20,920 bases of DNA from Lachnospiraceae bacterium UBA6998. Its GTDB lineage: Bacteria; Bacillota; Clostridia; Lachnospirales; Lachnospiraceae. Shown piece after piece: positions 8,071 to 15,392 of the stretch. Position numbers and translations under genes: made by a program. Numbering within the stretch: position 1 is the first letter of the stretch; each line of letters opens with the position of its first letter. The stretch spans positions 1 to 20,920 of the forward strand of contig DJXS01000106.1 of NCBI GenBank assembly GCA_002448395.1, given 5' to 3'. The notes beneath the pieces were generated by a model, which made no database searches, had not been told where the DNA came from, and was given only the letters and a program-made list of their open reading frames with translations.

Positions 8071-9111
8071 ATGAGAAAATATTTTGCTGATTTAGTAAAA
8101 ATCGGAATTGTGATCCCTGCGGTGATCGTTTCAATGGCAGCCTGCGGGGCAGCAACTGCCCAGGGCGCACCTGCTGATGACAAAGCTGAGACAACAGAGG
8201 CAACCGAGGCCACAGAGGCTGCTGAAGCCACAGATAAAACGGAATCAGGAGAGCCTGCGGCTGAGGTAACTGCGGAGCCTAAGGTCTATGAGAACAGAGG
8301 CTATAAACTGTCTGTTCCCGGCGAGCTGGCGGATAAGATCACAGTTGAAGCACCTGACCTCAACGACGACGGAGTTATCTTCAGTGCATACGAGACGAAA
8401 TCCGTCGAGGCAGCTGAGGCCAAGGGGCAGGGTAATCTGGGTTATGGCTGGCTCTTTACCATTACCGAGAGAAATGAAGAGGAAGCACATAAGGTGATGG
8501 TCGACGCGTATGGCGGACAGCAGCCGATCGCGGTGACCGCGGACGGTGTCTACCTGATCTTTAACAATCCGACAGACGTCCGCTATGAGCGCGCAACTGT
8601 TGAGGATATGGAAAAGGATCAGGCAGAGTGGTCAGCAGCCTGCGAGTGGGCAGCATCAGTCGCCAAGAATTTTGCTAAGGAAAACGGCCTGACGGTGATC
8701 GGCTTCAATAATACACTTGCAGAATCAGCGCTTGCAAAGGCTGCATTCGACAAGGATGCCAATTATACCATCAGCACAACAGAGCATGGTCCCCTTGCAC
8801 CCAACGGCGTCGATCCCCTTCCTTTTTATGAGAAGATGACTAAGGGAGCCCTGTACGAGAACGTCGATGTGGCAGAAAATGAAGTGCCCGACGGCGAGTA
8901 TGTCGTCCTTGAATTCCCCGACGAACATGTGCGCTACGATTTCTTCTTTGCAGAGGGAAGCGAGAACCTCATCCGCACAGTGCAGACACCCGAAGATAGC
9001 GGGGAGTATACATTTTTCACAAAGGTGACATTCGAAGACGGCACATCCAAGGCCAGCGAGATCATGCACGAGTGGTACAATGCGATCGTTGAGGCGAACG
9101 GAATTCAGTAA
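8071..9111 (+). CDS. Secreted lipoprotein of unrecognised family
   Basis: A 346-residue lipoprotein. The signal peptide has basic residues MRK, a hydrophobic core and lipobox MAAC (Cys25). Residues 26-70 form a Thr/Glu/Ala-rich linker with repeated TEA units, encoded by near-repeated GAGGCCACA codons. The mature part begins near YENRGYKLSVPGEL and has an alternating beta/alpha look, with a Trp/Ala-rich helix (AEWSAACEWAASVAKNFA). No catalytic motif, metal site or known domain is apparent. It may have two related halves, one before and one after about residue 210, but I see no clear internal repeat. AGGAGG lies 9 bases before the ATG. Expression looks independent: it has its own putative promoter and a strong terminator follows. 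Function unknown; an extracytoplasmic binding or envelope role is only inferred from the lipobox. Confidence 0.85.
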   Translation: MRKYFADLVKIGIVIPAVIVSMAACGAATAQGAPADDKAETTEATEATEAAEATDKTESGEPAAEVTAEPKVYENRGYKLSVPGELADKITVEAPDLNDDGVIFSAYETKSVEAAEAKGQGNLGYGWLFTITERNEEEAHKVMVDAYGGQQPIAVTADGVYLIFNNPTDVRYERATVEDMEKDQAEWSAACEWAASVAKNFAKENGLTVIGFNNTLAESALAKAAFDKDANYTISTTEHGPLAPNGVDPLPFYEKMTKGALYENVDVAENEVPDGEYVVLEFPDEHVRYDFFFAEGSENLIRTVQTPEDSGEYTFFTKVTFEDGTSKASEIMHEWYNAIVEANGIQ

Positions 9112-9146
9112 GAATTAGCAAAAATTGAATAATCAGTGATTTGCCG

Positions 9147-9179
9147 GAGGCTGCCGCTGTATGCGGCGGCCTCTTTTTT
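9147..9179 (+). terminator. Intrinsic terminator after the secreted lipoprotein gene
   Basis: An 11-bp GC-rich stem (9147-9157 with 9163-9173, one G-U pair) with the 5-base loop TGTAT, followed by a run of T through 9179. A classic rho-independent terminator, 36 bases after the stop codon. A TATAAT hexamer follows immediately (9181-9186) but lacks a recognisable -35. Confidence 0.93.
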
Positions 9180-9251
9180 GTATAATGAGAAAAAGATACC
9201 TCTGAGGTCGTTTCCCTGATCATAAGTCGTTTGGCATAGAAGGAGGAAGAA

Positions 9252-10055
9252 ATGGGCAGTATATTCAATGTTGTCGCAGTGCAGAAAAAGGCATATGAAA
9301 CACCGGAACAGAACATAGCTGCCGTACGGCAGATGCTGGACACCTATGATGGAAATCTCTGTACAAGTCCTCAGATTGATTTCCTGGTGCTGCCTGAGAT
9401 ATTCACTTGTCCCTATGACAACAAATGCTTTTATGAGTTTGCTGAGAGTGATGGAGGAATTGCTTACAGGTTTCTTTCGGAGCTGGCGCGTGACAGGCGG
9501 ATGTATGTGGTCGGAGGCTCTGTTCCGGAGCTGGATGACGGAAAACTCTATAATACATCTTATGTGTTTGACAGAAGCGGAGCCCTGATCGGGAAGCACC
9601 GCAAAGTGCATCTGTTTGATATCGATATAGAGGGCGGGCAGTATTATAAGGAATCAGATGTGCTTTCTCCAGGGGAGAAAATGACGGTTTTCGATACGGA
9701 ATACGGGAAGATGGGAGTGTGTATCTGTTTTGATATCCGGTTTCCGGATCTATTCACCTCGATGCGTGATGCAGGTGTGAAGATGGTCTTCGTACCTGCG
9801 GATTTCAATATGACCACCGGACCGGCACACTGGGAGATACTTTTCAGAAGCCGGGCTCTTGACCAGCAGATCTTTATGCTTGGATGTGCGGCTGCCAGAG
9901 ACGAGAGTGCTTCCTATGTCGCTTACGGGCACAGTATTTTGACGGACCCGTGGGGGAGAATTGTGAAGGAACTGGGCGCAGAGGAGGGAATTCTTGCTGC
10001 ACAGATCAATCTTGACACAGTGGAGAGTGTCAGGCAGCAGATACCGCTGCGGTAA
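9252..10055 (+). CDS. Carbon-nitrogen hydrolase (nitrilase superfamily, omega-amidase-like)
   Basis: A 267-residue cytoplasmic CN-hydrolase. The catalytic triad is visible: Glu49 in LVLPEIF, Lys118 in GKHRKVHLFD and Cys159 in GVCICFDIRFPDLF. The RFPDLF and LFRSRALDQQ segments and the late DPWGRIV strand place it near the omega-amidase/deaminated-glutathione-amidase branch, which hydrolyses alpha-ketoglutaramate, alpha-ketosuccinamate or similar amides. The exact substrate cannot be fixed from sequence. It ends VRQQIPLR and stops, whereas relatives usually continue about ten residues with an RRPDLY-like tail; the other reading frames just downstream do not encode that tail. AGGAGG lies 5 bases before the ATG. 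It is the last gene before a convergent operon. Confidence 0.88.
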   Translation: MGSIFNVVAVQKKAYETPEQNIAAVRQMLDTYDGNLCTSPQIDFLVLPEIFTCPYDNKCFYEFAESDGGIAYRFLSELARDRRMYVVGGSVPELDDGKLYNTSYVFDRSGALIGKHRKVHLFDIDIEGGQYYKESDVLSPGEKMTVFDTEYGKMGVCICFDIRFPDLFTSMRDAGVKMVFVPADFNMTTGPAHWEILFRSRALDQQIFMLGCAAARDESASYVAYGHSILTDPWGRIVKELGAEEGILAAQINLDTVESVRQQIPLR

Positions 10056-10125
10056 GTGTATAGTTCGTATTCTTGGGAGTAAATGATCTCAATTCTTACC
10101 GGATGTCTTTCTTGGAGATGCAATC

Positions 10126-10153
10126 GAGCCCTTAGAGATGACTCTAAGGGCTC
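10126..10153. terminator. Perfect 12-bp hairpin between convergent genes, weak terminator candidate
   Basis: A perfect 12-bp stem (10126-10137 with 10142-10153) with the tetraloop ATGA lies about 70 bases after the amidase stop. It lacks a run of T on either strand (TAATACAG on plus), so it is either a weak terminator or a 3'-end stabilising structure. Confidence 0.5.
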
Positions 10154-10187
10154 TAATACAGCAATCAACCTCCAAGGCTTACTAAAC

Positions 10188-10244
10188 AAAAAGAAAAAAG
10201 AGAGCGCTGCCCCTGCTGATTAATCAGCAAGATGCGGCACCCTC
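10188..10244 (-). terminator. Intrinsic terminator of the transporter-aspartokinase operon
   Basis: On the minus strand, a long hairpin occupies 10244-10200. Its core is the 16-base palindrome TGCTGATTAATCAGCA (10214-10229), extended by further paired bases with one bulge and one mismatch. It is followed by T6-C-T5 (10199-10188). It lies about 65 bases after the aspartokinase stop. Confidence 0.88.
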
Positions 10245-10255
10245 TTAATTTGTGG

Positions 10256-10331
10256 ACAAACTACTCTAAAGTAGACAAACTACCCCAAATGTCACAAACT
10301 ACCTCAGAACTCACAAACTCTGTCTGAATTC
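10256..10331. repeat. Four-unit 19-bp tandem repeat at the 3' end of the aspartokinase gene
   Basis: The core ACAAACT recurs at 10256, 10275, 10294 and 10313, exactly 19 bases apart. The first three units share ACAAACTAC and a pyrimidine; the last 9-10 bases of each unit diverge (consensus like CTCAAAATTC). The fourth unit overlaps the last codons and the stop of the aspartokinase gene. On the minus strand the motif reads GTAGTTTGT. The repeat lies in the mRNA 3' end, between the stop and the terminator. Confidence 0.85.
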
Positions 10332-11636
10332 ATAAATAGCCCGGATCGCATCCTCATAGCGCTCTTCAGGCACACCGATCAGAAGGTTGAGTTTGCCGGC
10401 GCCCTGGTTGATGGTGCTGATCTCGATCCCCTCTGAAGTGAGCTTCTCCAGAACACGCACGTTTGCGTCGCTTGATTCTGTTGCTTTCTCGCCGGTCACT
10501 GCGATCAGCGACTGATTCTCGCGAAGGCCGATGAAATCGGGATGGAGAGTCTCGCGGATTTCCTCAAAGAGGTCTTCCTTGCAATCATCCAGAAGGTCTT
10601 TGCGGATAACGAGCGTGATCGAATCGATGCCGGTCAGGCAGTATTCGAAGGGCAGCGCCCGCTCTTTCAGAATATCGAGCATCAGCGCGCTGAATCCCGA
10701 GCCGTCACTGACCATGACCTTTTCAATCTGGATCACAGACATTCCCTTGCGGCCGGAGACGCCGGTCACGAGATTTTTGACAACGCCGGAAGGAAGGTGG
10801 CGCACGATCATGGTGCCTGCATCTTCAGGCCGGTCAGTGTTTCTGATGTTGATCGGGATCTCGAGTTCTGAGGCCGACAGGACAGCGTCTGAATGAAGCA
10901 CAGAGGCGCCCATGTAAGAGAGCGTACGAAGTTCCCGATAACTCATGTAAGATACAGTCTCGGGATTTTTGACAATGCGGGGATCTGCTGCGTACAGCCC
11001 GGAGACATCAGTCCAGTTCTCGTAAAGATCAGCGCCGACCGCGCAGGCCGCAAGGCTTCCCGTAATATCTGAGCCGCCGCGCTCGAAGGTGTGGATCACA
11101 CCGTTCATGTCAGAGCCGTAGAAGCCGGCGATCACAGCGCGGTTCAGAGGCAGGAGAGAAGCGCACATCGTGCGCGATGTCATCGGGCCGTTCAGGTGAC
11201 CGTCTTCGTCAAAGCATACACACCATGCAGGATCTACGAATGTGAAGCCAAGGTATTTGGCCACTATTTTGGCGGTGAGGTATTCGCCGCGGCTGGCAGT
11301 GTAGTCCCGCATCGGTTCAGTCTTAAGTGACCGCTCGAGAATCTCGAACTCCTCGTCGAGGGGGAAACTGATTCCCAGACCATCTATGATCTCCCGAAAC
11401 CGCATCTTTATCTGCCGAAGCTCTGCTTCAATGGGCTGTCCTGCCTTTGCTTTCTCATACAGGTCAAGAAGAAGATCCGTTACCTTTATGTCGTCGCTGA
11501 ATCTCTTACCGGGCGCAGATACGACGATGAACCTCCTGGCCGGATCGCTCCGTACAATATCGCTGATCTTGCGGACCTGACCGGCGTCCGCGACTGAAGT
11601 GCCGCCGAACTTGGCGACAACAATGCGTTCCTTCAT
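10311..11636 (-). CDS. lysC: Aspartate kinase, monofunctional, with tandem ACT domains
   Basis: A 441-residue aspartokinase that phosphorylates aspartate to start lysine, threonine, methionine and diaminopimelate synthesis. The amino-acid kinase domain starts with the signature KFGGTSV (residues 9-15). It includes TASRGEYLTAKI, a nucleotide-site FERGGSDITGS segment, and the WTDVSGLYAADPR segment typical of the family. The C-terminal third holds two ACT-type regulatory segments (from about SGRKGMSVIQIEK, and from ENQSLIAVTGEKA to INQGAGKLNLLIGV), so feedback inhibition by lysine, threonine or both is expected. The ATG at 11636 has AGGGATC about 6-10 bases upstream. It lies 25 bases after the binding-protein gene, so it is the last gene of the transporter operon. 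Its final residues (FRQSL) are encoded next to, and its stop codon within, the 19-bp repeat. Confidence 0.93.
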   Translation of the reverse strand: MKERIVVAKFGGTSVADAGQVRKISDIVRSDPARRFIVVSAPGKRFSDDIKVTDLLLDLYEKAKAGQPIEAELRQIKMRFREIIDGLGISFPLDEEFEILERSLKTEPMRDYTASRGEYLTAKIVAKYLGFTFVDPAWCVCFDEDGHLNGPMTSRTMCASLLPLNRAVIAGFYGSDMNGVIHTFERGGSDITGSLAACAVGADLYENWTDVSGLYAADPRIVKNPETVSYMSYRELRTLSYMGASVLHSDAVLSASELEIPINIRNTDRPEDAGTMIVRHLPSGVVKNLVTGVSGRKGMSVIQIEKVMVSDGSGFSALMLDILKERALPFEYCLTGIDSITLVIRKDLLDDCKEDLFEEIRETLHPDFIGLRENQSLIAVTGEKATESSDANVRVLEKLTSEGIEISTINQGAGKLNLLIGVPEERYEDAIRAIYEFRQSL

Positions 11637-11661
11637 GATGATCCCTCTTATGTCAAAAGCC

Positions 11662-12537
11662 TTATTTATTCTCTGTGATATCCATTCCGAAATACTTGTT
11701 GGAGATCGCGGCCAGAGTGCCGTCTTCTCGAAGCTCCTTAAGGGCGTCGTTGATCGCGGCGCGCAGAGACTCGGAAGAATCTCCGTAGGGCATGATCATG
11801 CCGACCTGCTCGACTTCGGGGTCATAAGCAGCGATCTTGATATCAGCGTCAGGCTGCTCTTTCATGTAGTCGTTGATGGACACTTCAGCATTGAGAGTCG
11901 CATCGACACGGCCTGCCAGCAGTTCATCGATCGTTCCTGCAAGGGACTCCACGTCTTTGACGGTGGCACCGTATTTTTCGGCGGTCAGCTGGTAAGTGCT
12001 GTTGGCGGAGTTGCAGGTCGTCTTTCCTGCCAGGTCCTCCATCGACTTGATCTCCTCATTGTCGCCGCGCACGACCAGGACCGTTCTGTTGAATGCATAG
12101 AAATCGCTGTAATAGTATGCCTGCGCACGCTCGTCCGTATAGCCGACACCGTTGGCCATGACATCGTAGCGGCCTGCCTGCACGCCTGCGAGAAGTCCAT
12201 CCCATTCGCCGGTAACATATTCCGGTGTGACGCCGAGCTTCTCAGCGACTGCGCCTGAGACTTCTACCTCGAATCCGACGAGATTGCCGCTCTCATCCTC
12301 ATAGGTCCACGGAGCCCAGTTGCCTTCCATGGCGATCACGATCTTGCCTTCTTTCTGTATTTTGGCCAAAAGATCGCCGGTCTGGGTTTCTGCTCCTGCA
12401 GTGTTCTCCGCCGCAGGCTGTGCACTTTCCTCCTTAGCCGGAGTTCCGGAACCGGAGCCGCCGCATCCTGCCAGCACTGAAGCTGCAAGCGCGCCTGCGA
12501 GCAGCAGATTAAGCCATTTCTTTACACTTTTCTTCAC
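11662..12537 (-). CDS. Polar amino acid (cystine-like) ABC transporter substrate-binding lipoprotein
   Basis: A 291-residue family-3 periplasmic-type binding protein anchored as a lipoprotein (lipobox LAGC, Cys25; then a Gly/Ser and Ala/Glu-rich linker). The binding domain starts at EGKIVIAMEGNWAPWTYED. The segments EWDGLLAGVQAGRYDVMANG and AGRVDATLN closely follow the pattern of the TcyA/FliY cystine-binding group, so cystine or a related polar amino acid is the likely ligand; glutamine or other ligands cannot be excluded. The start is a GTG at 12537 with AAGGAGG 7 bases upstream. It lies third in the importer operon, 81 bases after the ATPase gene. That gap contains the palindrome AGATAATTATCT (12564-12575), and a secondary promoter or operator there is possible but unsupported. 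Confidence 0.88.
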   Translation of the reverse strand: MKKSVKKWLNLLLAGALAASVLAGCGGSGSGTPAKEESAQPAAENTAGAETQTGDLLAKIQKEGKIVIAMEGNWAPWTYEDESGNLVGFEVEVSGAVAEKLGVTPEYVTGEWDGLLAGVQAGRYDVMANGVGYTDERAQAYYYSDFYAFNRTVLVVRGDNEEIKSMEDLAGKTTCNSANSTYQLTAEKYGATVKDVESLAGTIDELLAGRVDATLNAEVSINDYMKEQPDADIKIAAYDPEVEQVGMIMPYGDSSESLRAAINDALKELREDGTLAAISNKYFGMDITENK

Positions 12538-12618
12538 GTGTGATCCTCCTTCTTTGTCGATACAGATAATTATCTCTTATGTAAACAATACTTGAGTTCT
12601 TTACTGTTGCAGAGCAGC

Positions 12619-13362
12619 TCAAGCGTCATGCTGCGTGCGGATGTTCTTTAAGAATTCCCTTGTACGCTGCTCCTTGGGATTTGCGAAGAATTCTTTTGAG
12701 GGTCCTTGTTCCACAATGCTGCCGTTTTCCATGAAGATGACACGGCTTGAGACATTCTCCGCGAAGCTGAGCTCGTGTGTGACCACGAGCATGGTCATTC
12801 CGTCCTCCGCAAGCTGCCGCATGACCGACAGCACCTCACCGATCAGTTCGGGATCGAGCGCCGACGTCGGCTCGTCAAAATAGATGATCTCCGGGTTTGT
12901 CGCCAGAGCTCTCGCGATCGCGACGCGCTGCTGCTGTCCGCCGGAGAGCTGGATGGGGTAGTAGTCCGCGCGGTCCGACAGGCCGACCTTGTCAAGCATT
13001 TCCATACCGATCCGGTGCGCCTTCTCTTTGTCCATCTTTCTGGCCGACGTGAGGCCGAGAGTCACATTGCCGAGCGCCGTCAGATTTGCAAAGAGGTTGT
13101 AATTCTGGAATACAAATGCCGTTTTTTTCCGGATCGCAGCGATATCCGATTTGCGCATATGGCCGAGATCGTATGTCTCGCCGTCGAATACCATTGTTCC
13201 GGAATCGGACTTCTCCAGAAAATTGATACAGCGCAGAAGAGTGGTCTTGCCGCTGCCGCTGGGACCGAGGATCGCGATCACGTCGCCCTTTTCCACCGTA
13301 AGATCAATACCTTTGAGCACTGTATTTGCTCCAAATGATTTCCTTAGTTCTCTGATCTCCAT
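12619..13362 (-). CDS. Polar amino acid ABC transporter ATP-binding protein
   Basis: A GlnQ/TcyC-type ATPase of about 247 residues. It has Walker A GPSGSGKTT (about 33-41), a Q-loop FVFQNYNLF, signature LSGGQQQR (about 139-146), Walker B IIYFDEP and the switch histidine in VVTHELSFA. It powers uptake through the adjacent permease. The frame is open from a GTG at 13374, four codons upstream, which would overlap the permease stop. I prefer the ATG at 13362 because the GTG has a Shine-Dalgarno sequence almost touching it, while the ATG has GAGGGA at a workable distance and gives the usual N-terminus MEIRELRKSFG. The permease stop lies 8 bases upstream, consistent with translational coupling. Confidence 0.92.
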   Translation of the reverse strand: MEIRELRKSFGANTVLKGIDLTVEKGDVIAILGPSGSGKTTLLRCINFLEKSDSGTMVFDGETYDLGHMRKSDIAAIRKKTAFVFQNYNLFANLTALGNVTLGLTSARKMDKEKAHRIGMEMLDKVGLSDRADYYPIQLSGGQQQRVAIARALATNPEIIYFDEPTSALDPELIGEVLSVMRQLAEDGMTMLVVTHELSFAENVSSRVIFMENGSIVEQGPSKEFFANPKEQRTREFLKNIRTQHDA

Positions 13363-13370
13363 AGCTTCCC

Positions 13371-14063
13371 TCACTCCTGTGTGCGCACTTCGGTCTCCCT
13401 GCTGTTATAAGCGCTGAGTCTCTTTTCAAAATAGCGCTGTACAAAAGTCAGGATCGTAGAGAAGAAAAGATAGATCAGTGCCACTTCGCAGTAGAGCCAT
13501 AGCGGCTCATAAGTGCGGCCTACTATTTTCTGCGCCGCCATGAACATGTCCGCGACTGTGATCTCCGCCACAAGGGACGTATCCTTGAGCATCGCGATCA
13601 CTGAGTTGGAGAGGGGAGGAAACGCTGTGCGAAGCGCCTGCGGGATCACGACATGGCGCATGATCTGCAGATAATTCATCCCGACACAATAACCGGCTTC
13701 CATCTGCCCTTCCGGCACTGCCTCCAGCGCCGAGCGCATCGTCTCCGCGCAATAAGCTCCCTCGTTCAGTGAAAAGACGATCACTGCGCAAACAAAAGAG
13801 TTTAGAACGATTCCGATCTTGGGAAAACCGTAGTAAGCGAGGAACAGCTGCACCAGAAGAGGTGTGCCTCTGAAGACCCAGATATAGAGTCTTGAGAGCT
13901 GACGAAGTACCGGAACCTTGGCATATTGTACCATAGCCATGAACATAGCGATAATCATGGCAAACGAAAAGCCGAGCACGGTCAACGGAATTGTGACCTT
14001 GATGCTCGCCAGCATGATCTTGACGAAACCTTCGACAAGAATATTCCATATTCGTTCCGACAT
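13371..14063 (-). CDS. Polar amino acid ABC transporter permease (HisM/GlnP family)
   Basis: A 230-residue integral membrane permease with about five hydrophobic helices. The family motifs are visible: RGTPLLVQLF (65-74), typical of amino-acid importers, and the EAA-loop segment MEAGYCVGMNYLQIMRHVV (121-139) ending in IPQALR, which docks on the ATPase. With a single permease gene present it probably forms a homodimer with the ATPase pair. It is the first gene of the four-gene operon (permease, ATPase, binding protein, aspartokinase). The ATG at 14063 has AAGGAG about 11 bases upstream, a rather long spacing. Confidence 0.92.
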   Translation of the reverse strand: MSERIWNILVEGFVKIMLASIKVTIPLTVLGFSFAMIIAMFMAMVQYAKVPVLRQLSRLYIWVFRGTPLLVQLFLAYYGFPKIGIVLNSFVCAVIVFSLNEGAYCAETMRSALEAVPEGQMEAGYCVGMNYLQIMRHVVIPQALRTAFPPLSNSVIAMLKDTSLVAEITVADMFMAAQKIVGRTYEPLWLYCEVALIYLFFSTILTFVQRYFEKRLSAYNSRETEVRTQE

Positions 14064-14120
14064 TAAACAAAAATCTCCTTCACATAGCAGAATATCAAAT
14101 AATATCTGCCAGTTTTTTGT

Positions 14121-14149
14121 ATCTTATCATAGCTGGCTAAAGGAAACAA
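14121..14149 (-). promoter_or_regulatory. Putative promoter of the transporter-aspartokinase operon
   Basis: On the minus strand, TTGTTT (14149-14144), a 17-base spacer and TAAGAT (14126-14121) lie about 60 bases upstream of the permease ATG. The matches are moderate. The predicted leader of about 50 bases is too short for a T-box or riboswitch, and none is seen. Confidence 0.38.
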
Positions 14150-14187
14150 GAGACGGTGCGATCGCGTGAAGCTGCGGTACAGTAGCT

Positions 14188-14207
14188 CAGGGATCCGAAA
14201 TTCCCTG
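14188..14207. other. Inverted repeat between the divergent permease and PHP genes
   Basis: CAGGGA and TCCCTG form a 6-bp perfect inverted repeat around an 8-base loop, with GTA/TAC pairing possible further out. It lies about 75 bases upstream of the PHP gene and could be an operator or a leader hairpin. I could not find a convincing -35/-10 pair for the PHP gene in this region (TAAAAT at 14229-14234 is the best -10). Confidence 0.25.
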
Positions 14208-14280
14208 TAATTACTCTTCGGGATAAGGTAAAATATAGATCAGCGGAACATAATAGCAGGATATAAGAAGGTAATACACT

Positions 14281-15132
14281 ATGCTGACAGATTATCACGT
14301 TCATACCGAATACAGCGATGATTCCGAGTATCCGATGGAGGAAGTTGTAAAAGACGCGATCACGCTTGGCCTTTCCGAGATCTGTTTCACGGATCATGTG
14401 GATTACGGGATCAAACGGGACTGGGATGATCCGAGAGGGGTGGAATACCGCCGCGGCGGCCCGGGAGAACCGGAGCAGATGCCCGTTGTGAATGTAAATT
14501 ATCCCGAGTACGCGGCCGAGTTCGGCAGACTTAAGGAATTGTACAAGGATCAGATTACTCTCAAAATGGGGATGGAATTCGGCATGCAGACACATACGAT
14601 CCCTCAGTATGAGAAACTGTTTTCTTCATATCCCTTTGACTTTATCATCCTGTCCGTACACCAGGTGGAGGACAAGGAGTTCTGGACACAGGATTTCCAG
14701 AGAGGACGGGCTCAGGAGGAGTATAACCTCCGCTATTATGAGGAAATACTGGAACTGGTGCGGCGCTATCACAATTACAGCGTTCTCGGTCACCTGGATC
14801 TGATTTCCAGGTATGACAAGGCAGGGTATTTCCCGTTCGAAAAGATCCGTTCCATTGTTACGGAAATTCTGAAAACGGTCATTGCCGACGGAAAAGGCAT
14901 TGAGATCAATACTTCAAGCCACCGCTATGGCCTCAGTGACCTGACGCCGTCCAGGGATATCCTGCGGCTGTACCGCGATCTCGGAGGCGAAGTGATCACC
15001 ATCGGGAGCGACAGCCACAAGAAAGCACATCTTGGCGCATTTGTGCGCGGGACAATGGACGAAATGAAGGCGCTCGGATTTAAAGCGTTCTATACTTTTG
15101 ACAAAATGGCTCCTGTTCCGCATTACTTGTAA
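14281..15132 (+). CDS. PHP-domain phosphatase, histidinol-phosphatase (HisJ/HisK) family
   Basis: A 283-residue PHP-fold metal-dependent phosphoesterase. The metal-binding motifs are all present: HVH (His6, His8), FTDH (His39), GMEF (Glu99), SVHQ (His127), GHLD (His171) and SDSH (Asp244, His246). This is the pattern of HisJ-type histidinol-phosphate phosphatases with a trinuclear metal centre. No other histidine-biosynthesis gene is near, so histidinol phosphate is a family-based guess and another small phosphate ester is possible. The ATG at 14281 has AGAAGG about 10 bases upstream. It heads a set of four closely spaced plus-strand genes (gaps 45, 17 and 42 bases), half of which encode phosphatases. 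Confidence 0.88.
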   Translation: MLTDYHVHTEYSDDSEYPMEEVVKDAITLGLSEICFTDHVDYGIKRDWDDPRGVEYRRGGPGEPEQMPVVNVNYPEYAAEFGRLKELYKDQITLKMGMEFGMQTHTIPQYEKLFSSYPFDFIILSVHQVEDKEFWTQDFQRGRAQEEYNLRYYEEILELVRRYHNYSVLGHLDLISRYDKAGYFPFEKIRSIVTEILKTVIADGKGIEINTSSHRYGLSDLTPSRDILRLYRDLGGEVITIGSDSHKKAHLGAFVRGTMDEMKALGFKAFYTFDKMAPVPHYL

Positions 15133-15177
15133 GCGTCACCGGATAAAAAAACACAATGTTTCACAAGGAGGAAAGAC

Positions 15178-15375
15178 ATGGCAACAGTAGATGAACTTGT
15201 AAAGCAGTATGAAACAGACGAAAAACTTCAGAAGGAAGTGGCCGATATCGTGGCGGACGGCAAGATCACGATCATGGAGTTCATGCATTTCGCAAGAAAG
15301 CACAATGTAAAAGTCTCACTGGAAGATCTTCCCAAGTACACTGAGCAGGCCAGAAAGCTTGGCTTTATTAAGTAA
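15178..15375 (+). CDS. Small protein, Nif11-like
   Basis: A 65-residue acidic/basic, helical-looking protein without signal peptide or membrane segment. It has a perfect AAGGAGG 6 bases before the ATG. The order of features, a TDEKLQKEV helix, a second helix (MEFMHFARKHN) and then VKVSLEDL, resembles the Nif11 / Nif11-like leader fold (often D-x-x-L, then A-x-x-x-G, then L-E-D-L). It lacks the double-Gly cleavage site and core of a peptide-natural-product precursor, and no modification enzyme is nearby, so a small regulatory or adaptor role is equally possible. The family assignment is tentative; that the gene is real is well supported by its ribosome site and spacing. Confidence 0.75.
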   Translation: MATVDELVKQYETDEKLQKEVADIVADGKITIMEFMHFARKHNVKVSLEDLPKYTEQARKLGFIK

Positions 15376-15392
15376 TGGGGATTTGTGACGCT

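Noticed and set aside
9181..9186. TATAAT as the promoter of the amidase gene
   Set aside because: A perfect -10, but the region 16-19 bases upstream falls in the terminator stem and holds no -35-like hexamer or extended -10.
12564..12575. Palindrome AGATAATTATCT between the ATPase and binding-protein genes as an operator or promoter
   Set aside because: It is short and AT-rich, has no paired -35/-10 at correct spacing, and could arise by chance.
14064..14120. Lysine riboswitch or T-box upstream of the transporter-aspartokinase operon
   Set aside because: The predicted leader is about 50 bases and lacks T-box or riboswitch structures.
14170..14225. tRNA-like stretch containing GTAGCTCAGGG
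   Set aside because: It resembles a tRNA D-arm, but no acceptor stem, anticodon arm or TTC loop can be built around it.
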